Assembly: GCA_964639275.1 (NCBI GenBank) | Contig: CAZXCQ010000364.1 | Coordinates: forward strand, 1 to 5,066 | Direction: 5' to 3' | DNA from: CAZXCQ01 sp964639275 | GTDB taxonomy: Bacteria > Desulfobacterota > DSM-4660 > Desulfatiglandales > Desulfatiglandaceae | DNA: 5,066 bases | The notes under the pieces: generated by a model | Seen by the model: only the letters and a program-made list of their open reading frames with translations | Database searches by the model: none | Told to the model about the DNA's origin: nothing | In this document: positions 1 through 5,066 of the stretch, piece by piece | Numbering within the stretch: the first letter of the stretch is position 1 | Layout of the letters: each line of letters starts with the position of its first letter | Program-made: the position numbers and the translations under genes

Positions 1-140
1 CGGTTTTCTTTCGGCAACACTGTTTCTCGTTTAATCCTTATATCGGAATTCCAGGCCCCTTATCATTGTCTTGCATCCCCTGTCTTTATCTGGTAGGTTT
101 GAAAAAGGGCATTTCTATTGCGATATCGAACTGCCAATTT
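1..140. other. Left-edge intergenic sequence, nothing recognised
   Basis: I see no supported gene, RNA or terminator here. All three plus frames close with stops before fabD (the longest stretch open from the edge reads about 46 codons to near 142) and show no family motif. The minus strand has only very short reading frames. The C-terminus of a gene entering from the left cannot be excluded but has no positive support. Confidence 0.5.
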
Positions 141-290
141 TGACGATCTCGCAAAAAACCGTCACTCCGGTGAAGCTTGGGCCGGACGCGATCCGGTAAT
201 CGGAGTCCAGAGTCTCCGTAACCAATTGAAACTACTGGATTCTAGGGCTTGCCCCGGACGGAATCCGGGGTTCGCCGGAATGTCAAAAAA
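141..290. repeat. MITE-like palindromic intergenic repeat
   Basis: A non-coding element whose ends are imperfect inverted repeats. Bases 161-174 (GTCACTCCGGTGAA) match the reverse complement of 271-284 (GACATTCCGGCGAA) at 11 of 14 positions. Each half also folds by itself: CCGGA/TCCGG at 182-186 and 192-196 with a 5-base loop, and a perfect 7-bp stem CCCCGGA/TCCGGGG at 252-258 and 264-270 with a 5-base loop. A small dyad, TGACG at 141-145 and CGTCA at 160-164, precedes the left end. Runs of six A flank both ends (153-158 and 285-290) and might be a target duplication or part of the repeat. The pattern of CCGG-rich arms around a CTGGATTC core resembles repeats scattered between genes in Desulfobacterota and other proteobacteria. 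That family match is from memory and was not searched. Boundaries are approximate. Confidence 0.65.
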
Positions 291-389
291 GGGTGATTTC
301 CGGCTCTTTGAGAACTTATATTTTTATTTTCGATGACTTGGTGATAGGCTGAAAATTATCCGTTTTTCGGTTAGATCAAACGATAACCT

Positions 390-395
390 GGAGGG
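390..395 (+). promoter_or_regulatory. Ribosome binding site of fabD
   Basis: GGAGGG lies 8 bases before the ATG at 404, a near-ideal Shine-Dalgarno site. It decides the start against the ATG at 396, which is out of frame and touches the site. I found no convincing -35/-10 pair between the repeat and this site. TTGAGA at 308-313 has no good partner. Confidence 0.8.
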
Positions 396-403
396 ATGCC
401 TTT

Positions 404-1336
404 ATGTCTGCCCAGATAGCATTCTTGTTTCCCGGTCAGGGCTCGCAGTTTGTGGGCATGGGCCACGACCTGATGGGGCGATCGTCTGAGATCAGGGATA
501 TCTTTGAGCAGGTGGATGATATCTGCAAAAGGCCCATATCCAAGCTCTGCTTCGAAGGGCCGATGTCCGAGTTGACGCTTACAGAGAATCTCCAACCGGC
601 TATAACCGCGGTCAATCTGGCCTGTCTTGCTGCCCTAAATGATGCGGGTGTCAGGGCGACGGTGTCGGCCGGACATAGCCTTGGGGAATACGCGGCGCTC
701 GTCTCTGCGGGTGTTCTCCGTTATTACGACGCCCTCAAATTGGTCCAGAAGAGGGGGGAACTGATGCACAGGGAGGCGCTGGCAAATCCAGGAAAGATGG
801 CCGCGGTGATCGGCCTCGATATCGATGCGGTCCAGGACATTGTCAACCAGGCCAGAGGAGAAGATGTACTGGCCGTTGCAAACCACAATACTGCCGAGCA
901 GATTGTGATTACGGGTCAGGAGGAAGCCATCTCCCGGGCCATTGAACGGGTCAAAGAGAGAAAAGGCAAGGCCATTGAGCTAAAAGTGAGCGGCGCGTGG
1001 CACTCCATGCTAATGACGGGTGGGGTGGAAGAGTTCAGAAGGTCGCTGGATGACATTCCATTTGCAAGGCCCAAGTCAACGGTCCTGCTCAACGCCACTG
1101 CAAGGAGCGAAACAGACCCGGAGAAGATAAGGAGTATTATGGCAAGCCAGCTTGTAAGCCCGGTCAGGTGGTATGATATTATCGTCAATATGCTGGAGAG
1201 TGGCGTAAGTCGTTTTGTGGAGGTTGGGCCGAAGACTGTCCTGACCGGCCTGCTTAAAAAGATCGTCCCGTCAGATAGGGATATAGAGACCCATAACATT
1301 CAGGATACCAAGAGCCTGGAGGATTTTCTAAAATAG
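404..1336 (+). CDS. fabD: Malonyl-CoA:acyl carrier protein transacylase (FabD)
   Basis: FabD moves the malonyl group from malonyl-CoA to acyl carrier protein, which supplies the extender unit for type II fatty acid synthesis in the cytoplasm. The 310-residue protein has the usual length and full architecture. It shows the N-terminal GQGSQ oxyanion-loop motif (11-15), the nucleophile Ser92 in GHSLGEY, Arg117 in VQKRGELM (expected to bind the malonyl carboxylate), catalytic His200 in SGAWHSMLM, Gln249 in SQLVSPVRW, and the C-terminal VGPKTVLTGL. The ATG at 404 is set by a strong ribosome binding site, and the conserved sequence begins at residue 5. The gene is alone: no fabH, fabG, acpP or fabF is next to it, although these often cluster with fabD. 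Its last 9 bases overlap the convergent radical SAM gene. A stand-alone acyltransferase serving a polyketide synthase is possible but less likely with this FabD-like sequence and no PKS genes in view. Confidence 0.96.
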   Translation: MSAQIAFLFPGQGSQFVGMGHDLMGRSSEIRDIFEQVDDICKRPISKLCFEGPMSELTLTENLQPAITAVNLACLAALNDAGVRATVSAGHSLGEYAALVSAGVLRYYDALKLVQKRGELMHREALANPGKMAAVIGLDIDAVQDIVNQARGEDVLAVANHNTAEQIVITGQEEAISRAIERVKERKGKAIELKVSGAWHSMLMTGGVEEFRRSLDDIPFARPKSTVLLNATARSETDPEKIRSIMASQLVSPVRWYDIIVNMLESGVSRFVEVGPKTVLTGLLKKIVPSDRDIETHNIQDTKSLEDFLK

Positions 1337-2236
1337 CCGTCCCTGCCACGTATTGCGGCTCTCCAGGGCCTTCCTGATGAGCCCCAGGTTTCTTGATTTC
1401 TCCCGGGCCCACAAAGGGGCCACAAGTTCGGATCTCACGGGGTCGCCTGTGAGCCTCTGGACAACCATCTCAGGGGGAAGCAGCTCCAGGAAGTCAACAA
1501 CCAGCGCCACGTATTCTTCCCTCTCAAGACAGGAAAACTTTCCCTCTTTATAAAGCCTCTCCAACTCTGTCCCCTTAACCACATAAAGGAGATGGATCTT
1601 GACCCCAGGGATCGGCAGCCTCGAGAGAAAACGGGCGGTCTCCAGCATCATCTCCCGGTCCTCACCGGGTAGACCCAGGATAATGTGGGCACACACATTC
1701 AATGCGGACCGATCGATCATAAGGACGCTGCGTTCAAAACACGCCACGTCATGGCCTCTGTTGATCCTTATGAGGGTGGCGTCATGGGCGGACTGCAATC
1801 CAAGTTCAATCCAGACAAGATGGTTTGCCTGGTAAGAGCCCAGAAGATCCAATACCTCCCTGTCTACACAGTCCGGTCGGGTGGCAACCGATAATCCCAC
1901 AATATCTGTATGGGTCAGCGCCCGGTCGTAGATGGCCTTCAATTCTGGAACAGGGGCATGGGTGTTTGTAAAAGACTGAAAATAGGCTATGAATTTGTTG
2001 GCCCCGAAGCGTCTGCGAAGATATCTCTTGGCACCTTCAATCTGTTCATCAATGGAAAGTCCTTGATTGATCCAGGCCCCCGTCCCAGAACCCCTGGCGT
2101 CGCAGTAGATACAACCTCTGGTGGAAAGGGTCCCATCCCTGTTGGGGCAGCCTAGCCCAGCGTCTAGGGATATCTTTTGAACCCGCTCCCCGAATAGCCC
2201 CCTCAGGTAGCTGTTATAGTCACGATATCTTTGCAT
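1328..2236 (-). CDS. TIGR01212-family (YhcC/YtqA-like) radical SAM protein
   Basis: A radical SAM enzyme of 302 residues. It should bind a [4Fe-4S] cluster and cleave S-adenosylmethionine to make a 5'-deoxyadenosyl radical. The cluster cysteines are Cys30, Cys42 and Cys45, spaced C-X11-C-X2-C inside GCPNRDGTLSTRGCIYC. This is the spacing seen in YhcC-like proteins (CPNRDGT...GGC..C), not the classic C-X3-C-X2-C. Further family features are the N-terminal YLRGLFGERVQKISLDAG, VATRPDC (117-123), IELGLQS (143-149), LGLPGE (187-192), YVVKGT (218-223) and the C-terminal RLTGDPVRSELVAPLW. The substrate is not known to me for this family. An AAGGGGG site ends 3 bases before the ATG, a rather tight spacing, but the N-terminus matches the family. 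It is the last gene of the glpK-SDR cluster, 84 bp after the SDR gene. A 5-bp hairpin (CCGGT/ACCGG, 2269-2284) lies in that gap without a T-run, so it is probably not a terminator. Confidence 0.92.
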   Translation of the reverse strand: MQRYRDYNSYLRGLFGERVQKISLDAGLGCPNRDGTLSTRGCIYCDARGSGTGAWINQGLSIDEQIEGAKRYLRRRFGANKFIAYFQSFTNTHAPVPELKAIYDRALTHTDIVGLSVATRPDCVDREVLDLLGSYQANHLVWIELGLQSAHDATLIRINRGHDVACFERSVLMIDRSALNVCAHIILGLPGEDREMMLETARFLSRLPIPGVKIHLLYVVKGTELERLYKEGKFSCLEREEYVALVVDFLELLPPEMVVQRLTGDPVRSELVAPLWAREKSRNLGLIRKALESRNTWQGRLF

Positions 2237-2320
2237 GTGCCCCCTTGATCTACGGTTCAGGACGTGTGCCGGTCTCTCAACCGGGCTAGAGGGGCAGGTT
2301 TTCCATGGTCGGATTCTCGG

Positions 2321-3160
2321 TCAGGGGTTTAGGCCAAAGGCCTTCCGGAGGAGGTCCAGGCCTTCTTGCTGCACCGACCACAGACGGCCCCCGATGAGGC
2401 CACCGTCCACCACCAGATTGTGGCCGTTTACAAAGAGGGATTCATCCGAGGCCAGAAAGACAGCTGCCATGGCGATATCGTCTGTCAGACCTGCCCGACG
2501 GATCGGTTGCCATGCCTTGAATGCCTCTTTTATCGTCTCCGGGGTCTTTTCAGCCTCCTCCGTGCTCAGACCAAGGGCCTTGCCAAAGATACCGGTTGCA
2601 ATCCCGCCTGGAGAGATGCTGTTTACCCTGACATTGCTTTCTCCCAGTTCCATGGCAACGCATCTTGTCAGGTGGATGACCGCGGCCTTGGCAGCAGAGT
2701 AAACCATGGATGAGGAGTAGCCTGTGCGAAGCCCGGCCACGCTGCCATTGTTGATGATGCTCCCTGAGCCTTGTGCTTTCATTATCGGCGCGGCGTGTTT
2801 CATACCGAGCAAAACGCCCCCAAGCAAGACCGACATGGCTGACTCATACCCTTCGAGCGGGATAGTCTCTATACCTCCCACCGGGGCAGGGCAGCCTGCA
2901 TTGTTGAACAGGCAGTCCAGCCGGCCGAATCGATCCACGGCACGCTGAATCATGGCCTCCACATCCGCCTCTCTGGAGACATCCGTCTTCAGAAATTCGG
3001 CCCTGTCGCCAAGTGAATCAGCCACCATTTTTCCTTCCTTTTCCCGCCGGGCGGCAATCAAGACAGAAGCCCCCTCCTCGACAAAGACCTCGGCAGTCCG
3101 TTTCCCGATCCCGCTGGTACCCCCGGTCACGATCGCCACCTTTCCGGTCAAACGTCCCAT
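2321..3160 (-). CDS. Short-chain dehydrogenase/reductase (classical SDR)
   Basis: An NAD(P)-dependent oxidoreductase of the classical SDR family, 279 residues from the ATG at 3160 (280 from an in-frame GTG at 3163; residue numbers here count from the GTG). It shows the cofactor motif TGGTSGIG (13-20), Asp61-Val62, NNAG (87-90), Ser141 in NNGSVAG, the active-site pair Tyr155 and Lys159 in VYSAAKAA, SPGG (184-187) and the C-terminal GHNLVVDGG. Arg39-Arg40 after the second strand may favour NADP, but this is weak. One oddity is that the helix that normally carries the fourth catalytic residue, as VNL.GVFLG, reads VLLGGVLLG, so Leu113 replaces Asn. I recall SDR subfamilies with Val or Leu here, so this may be a subfamily trait and not damage. 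The substrate is unknown. The gene lies 33 bp after glpK and before the radical SAM gene, probably in one operon. Confidence 0.94.
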   Translation of the reverse strand: MGRLTGKVAIVTGGTSGIGKRTAEVFVEEGASVLIAARREKEGKMVADSLGDRAEFLKTDVSREADVEAMIQRAVDRFGRLDCLFNNAGCPAPVGGIETIPLEGYESAMSVLLGGVLLGMKHAAPIMKAQGSGSIINNGSVAGLRTGYSSSMVYSAAKAAVIHLTRCVAMELGESNVRVNSISPGGIATGIFGKALGLSTEEAEKTPETIKEAFKAWQPIRRAGLTDDIAMAAVFLASDESLFVNGHNLVVDGGLIGGRLWSVQQEGLDLLRKAFGLNP

Positions 3161-3168
3161 CACACGTT

Positions 3169-3176
3169 CCCCCTTT
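3169..3176 (-). promoter_or_regulatory. Ribosome binding site of the SDR gene
   Basis: Read on the minus strand this is AAAGGGGG. It lies 8 bases before the ATG at 3160 but only 5 before the GTG at 3163, so ATG is the better start. It sits in the short gap after the glpK stop, which suggests translation from a shared message. Confidence 0.65.
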
Positions 3177-3193
3177 CTCAGATTACTTCCGGG

Positions 3194-4705
3194 TCATTCG
3201 ACCCAGTTAAAGGTCCTTTCCACCGCCTTTTTCCACCCGAGGTATCCGTTTTTCCTCTCCTCTGCCGTCATGGTGGGTTGCCAGGTTTTGTCAGCGATCC
3301 AGTTCTCATGCAATGCATCCACCCCGGACCAGAGGCCAATGGCCAATCCTGCGGCATAGGCAGCCCCCAGGGCAGTGGTTTCTGTGACTTTGGGCCGGAT
3401 TACCGGGACCCCGAGGGTGTCTGCCTGAAACTGCATCAGAAGATCATTGTAGACCATCCCGCCGTCCACCTTCAAATGGGCCAAACCAACCCCCGAGTCT
3501 TTGTTCATGGCCTCGACAATGTCACGGGTCTGGTAGGCACAGGCCTCCAGAACGGCCCTGGAGATATGACCCTTGTTGGCGTATCGCGTCAGCCCGACCA
3601 TTACGCCGCGCGCATCCGAACGCCAGTACGGGGCAAAAAGCCCGGAAAATGCCGGGACAATATAGACCCCGCCGCTATCCCTGACCGTACGGGCCAGATC
3701 CTCGACTTCGGAGGCCTTGGAGATGATCCCCAGATTGTCTCTCAACCACTGAACCAGGGCCCCTGCAATAGCGATGGACCCTTCAAGGGCATACACCGGG
3801 TCTTGACCCCTTATATGATAGGCCAGAGTGGTAATCAACCCATGTTTTGACGGCACCGGTTTGGTCCCGGTATTCAGGAGAAGAAAACATCCCGTGCCGT
3901 AAGTATTCTTGGCCTGTCCTGTCTCAAAACAGTGCTGACCCACAAGCGCTGCCTGCTGGTCCCCTAACGCACCGCACACCGGAATCCGGGCGCCGACCGG
4001 GCCGTCCTCAGAGGTCATCCCCCAAAAATCCGTATCAATGGAGGGCACGATTTCGGGAAGGATCTGTTTTGGGATACCCAGAATCCGCAATATGTCGTCA
4101 TCCCACCTCAGGGAGCCCAGGTCCATAAGCATGGTCCGGCTCGCATTGGTACCATCGGTCACATGGGCCCCTCCTGAGGGACCACCCGTCAGCCACCAGA
4201 TGATCCAGGTCTCCATGGTTCCGAAATATACATCCCCTTTGCCGGCAGCGGCCCTGGCATCCGGATTGTTCTTGAGTATCCATTTGATCTTGGGGCCCGA
4301 AAAATAGGTGGCGACCGGCAGACCGGTCTTGTCCCTGAACCCGTCTATCCCCCAGTCTCGGATCAGATCATTGCAGATTTCATCTGTTCGGGTGCACTGC
4401 CAGACAATGGCATTACCATAGGGCCTCCCAGTATTTCTGTCCCAGAGCACGGTCGTCTCTCGCTGATTCGTTATCCCGATGGCGGCCAGATCAGATCCCT
4501 GGATGCCTGACTTCGATAAGGCACCCTGGATAACAACCCGGGTGTTTTCCCATATTTCCAATGGATTATGTTCCACCCATCCGGGCTTGGGAAAAATCTG
4601 TTCGTGCTCCTTCTGTTCCTGGCCCACTATCCGGCCTGCCCGGTCAAAGATGATAAACCGGGTACTGGTCGTCCCCTGATCGACAGCCCCTACATATTCG
4701 CCCAT
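3194..4705 (-). CDS. glpK: Glycerol kinase (GlpK)
   Basis: An FGGY-family kinase that phosphorylates glycerol with ATP to sn-glycerol 3-phosphate in the cytoplasm, for lipid synthesis or entry into glycolysis. Its 503 residues match the full-length enzyme. It carries the phosphate-binding DQGTTSTR (9-16) and PKPGWVEHNPLEIW (39-52). Glycerol-pocket residues seen by alignment from memory with E. coli GlpK are Arg82-Glu83 in NQRETT, Trp102, Tyr134 in TYFSG, Asp249-Gln250 in GDQQAAL and Phe274 in NTYGTGCF. The second domain has YALEGS, PAFSGLFAPYW (351-361) and the C-terminal VDGG plus TALGAAYAAGLA. Gly238 and Arg240 align with the E. coli fructose-1,6-bisphosphate loop. The E. coli EIIA-Glc contact segment near 470-480 is not clearly conserved. 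A strong AAAGGAG site (4714-4720) lies 8 bases before the ATG. No glpF or glycerol-3-phosphate dehydrogenase gene is in view. The gene leads the cluster with the SDR and radical SAM genes. Confidence 0.98.
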   Translation of the reverse strand: MGEYVGAVDQGTTSTRFIIFDRAGRIVGQEQKEHEQIFPKPGWVEHNPLEIWENTRVVIQGALSKSGIQGSDLAAIGITNQRETTVLWDRNTGRPYGNAIVWQCTRTDEICNDLIRDWGIDGFRDKTGLPVATYFSGPKIKWILKNNPDARAAAGKGDVYFGTMETWIIWWLTGGPSGGAHVTDGTNASRTMLMDLGSLRWDDDILRILGIPKQILPEIVPSIDTDFWGMTSEDGPVGARIPVCGALGDQQAALVGQHCFETGQAKNTYGTGCFLLLNTGTKPVPSKHGLITTLAYHIRGQDPVYALEGSIAIAGALVQWLRDNLGIISKASEVEDLARTVRDSGGVYIVPAFSGLFAPYWRSDARGVMVGLTRYANKGHISRAVLEACAYQTRDIVEAMNKDSGVGLAHLKVDGGMVYNDLLMQFQADTLGVPVIRPKVTETTALGAAYAAGLAIGLWSGVDALHENWIADKTWQPTMTAEERKNGYLGWKKAVERTFNWVE

Positions 4706-4771
4706 GCTTCATTCTCCTTTCGTGACAAAGGGATGTACCGCACATATATATCATGAAAGCTTAAAAACTGA

Positions 4772-4787
4772 ATACCGAATATACCGA
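4772..4787. repeat. Tandem ATACCGA direct repeat upstream of glpK
   Basis: ATACCGA occurs at 4772-4778 and again at 4781-4787, 9 bases apart start to start. It lies between the proposed glpK promoter and the glpK start, just downstream of the expected transcription start near 4792. That is a position where a repressor could block glpK. No known operator is recognised, and a chance repeat in AT-rich sequence is possible. Confidence 0.35.
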
Positions 4788-4795
4788 GGTTTGAC

Positions 4796-4824
4796 TTGAT
4801 TATACGAGACAAATTCCTTACAAT
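4796..4824 (+). promoter_or_regulatory. Candidate sigma-70 promoter facing the window's right end
   Basis: TTGATT (4796-4801) and TACAAT (4819-4824) are separated by exactly 17 bases. The -10 box matches the consensus at 5 of 6 positions and the -35 box at 4 of 6. Transcription would start near 4831, at the foot of a long hairpin (4828-4911). A second TTGACT at 4791 is too far from the -10 box to be the partner. Confidence 0.5.
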
Positions 4825-4827
4825 AAA
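4799..4827 (-). promoter_or_regulatory. Candidate sigma-70 promoter for glpK cluster
   Basis: On the minus strand a perfect -10 box TATAAT (4799-4804) is preceded, 17 bases away, by a weak -35 box TTTATT (4822-4827). Transcription would start near 4792 and give glpK a leader of about 86 bases. The region to glpK is AT-rich and has no better pair. It overlaps the plus-strand promoter described separately. Confidence 0.5.
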
Positions 4828-4911
4828 TTACCCATCAATGCGCTCCGGGGAGGGTGCCTGCGTATGATCCCAAAGTCGATGGGATTACCGACCTGAGCGC
4901 ATTATGGGTAA
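4828..4911 (+). repeat. Long inverted repeat with nested hairpin (hairpin I)
   Basis: TTACCCATCAATGCGCTC (4828-4845) pairs with GAGCGCATTATGGGTAA (4895-4911). All 17 pairs are Watson-Crick and only one C is bulged. The 49-base interior holds a second stem, ATCCCA (4867-4872) with TGGGAT (4880-4885) around a 7-base loop, which can be extended by GTA (4862-4864) with TAC (4886-4888). The unpaired GGGGAGGG segment and the ACCGACCT side could form more contacts. A stem this long and nearly perfect is unlikely by chance. It could fold as RNA or be a DNA palindrome of a repeat family. Confidence 0.75.
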
Positions 4912-5061
4912 TGAGATCGGCTCGTAACATCTTGGCTTTTGAAACCCGTGGAACGGGGATTCCGAACCCCCATTCCCTTGTCTTAGTCCCAATTTTGAAT
5001 AAAGCCAGATTGTAACATCTCAAAAAACAGGGGGAAAGGTGTGGCATGGGGGTCTTTTTTT
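4831..5061 (+). ncRNA. Candidate structured leader or small RNA, family unknown
   Basis: About 230 bases without a convincing gene, running from a plausible plus-strand start site near 4831 through hairpins I and II to a T7 run (5055-5061). The order promoter, two structured domains, G-run, T-run is that of a riboswitch-like leader or a stand-alone small RNA. I compared it by eye with 6S, SRP, tmRNA, TPP, FMN, SAM, cobalamin, fluoride and c-di-GMP RNA signatures and found no convincing match. The T-run is not preceded by a tight local hairpin; ATGGGGGT (5046-5053) can instead pair at a distance with 4966-4973. Candidate start codons with upstream G-rich sites (ATG at 5046, GTG at 5039 or 5041) suggest that a gene may begin at the edge. 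The calls of RNA and of extent are inference. Confidence 0.3.
4929..5010 (+). repeat. Second inverted repeat with nested GC-rich hairpin (hairpin II)
   Basis: The outer stem pairs ATCTTGGCTTT (4929-4939) with AAAGCCAGAT (5001-5010), ten pairs with one bulged T. Nested inside, GGAACGGGG (4950-4958) pairs with CCCCCATTCC (within 4968-4976) with one C-A mismatch. The 9-base direct repeat GTAACATCT occurs at 4924-4932 and 5012-5020 and so brackets the structure. The inner palindrome also resembles REP-type intergenic hairpins. Confidence 0.65.
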
Positions 5062-5066
5062 CTTCC

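Noticed and set aside
118..336. 72-codon plus-strand open frame upstream of fabD
   Set aside because: It runs through the palindromic repeat, has no start-site support, and its composition (Arg, Gly and Pro from CCGG arms) is typical of spurious genes called in such repeats.
2269..2284. Terminator between the SDR and radical SAM genes
   Set aside because: The 5-bp stem CCGGT/ACCGG is weak and has no T-run after it on the transcribed strand.
3278..3850. 190-codon plus-strand frame opposite glpK, and other long frames opposite the SDR and radical SAM genes
   Set aside because: The opposite frames encode complete, motif-rich proteins. These are antisense shadows with no recognisable domain.
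4741..4752. ATATATAT stretch before glpK
   Set aside because: A short AT alternation of this size is common in leaders, and no well-placed -35 box makes it a better promoter than 4799-4827.
4828..4911. Integron attC site
   Set aside because: It is a long imperfect palindrome with a bulge, but the ends lack the RYYYAAC and GTTRRRY core sites and no integrase or cassette is present.
4835..5047. 70-codon minus-strand open frame
   Set aside because: It is made of both strands of hairpins I and II, has no family motif and no good ribosome binding site, and lies in a region better explained by structure.
4831..5061. 6S RNA, TPP or FMN riboswitch
   Set aside because: Length suits 6S, and short strings such as ACCTGA and AGGGTG recall TPP and FMN elements, but the conserved cores and order of elements are absent and the end-to-end closing stem expected for 6S does not form well.
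5030..5061. Classical intrinsic terminator before the T7 run
   Set aside because: The 25 bases before the Ts are G-rich with almost no C, so no local stem can form. Only a long-range pairing is possible, and it is reported as a finding.

Overview
The window looks like ordinary chromosomal DNA from a Gram-negative, probably anaerobic bacterium of the Desulfobacterota (old Deltaproteobacteria). This is an inference from a moderately GC-rich base composition, GGAGG-type ribosome binding sites, the protein sequences, and a type of palindromic intergenic repeat that I associate with such genomes. No marker gene fixes the taxon.

Layout. Positions 1-403 hold no convincing gene. They carry a MITE-like palindromic repeat (about 141-290) and the leader of fabD. 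fabD (404-1336, +) encodes malonyl-CoA:ACP transacylase and stands alone, without fabH, fabG, acpP or fabF beside it. It converges on, and overlaps by 9 bp, a three-gene minus-strand cluster that reads from right to left: glpK (glycerol kinase, 4705-3194), then an SDR oxidoreductase (3160-2321), then a TIGR01212/YhcC-like radical SAM protein (2236-1328). Gaps of 33 and 84 bp suggest one transcript. Glycerol phosphorylation by GlpK feeds lipid synthesis or glycolysis. The SDR substrate and the radical SAM reaction cannot be read from the sequence. No glpF, glpD or glpA is present.

The right end (4706-5066) has no clear gene but is rich in structure. It holds a plausible glpK promoter on the minus strand, a second promoter on the plus strand that overlaps it, a tandem ATACCGA repeat, and a stretch of about 220 bases with two long hairpins. 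That stretch ends in a G-run, a candidate start codon and a T7 run at the window edge. It reads like a structured leader or small RNA driven by the plus-strand promoter, possibly for a gene that starts at or beyond the edge. I could not match it to a known riboswitch or RNA family, and it is the best candidate here for something undescribed.
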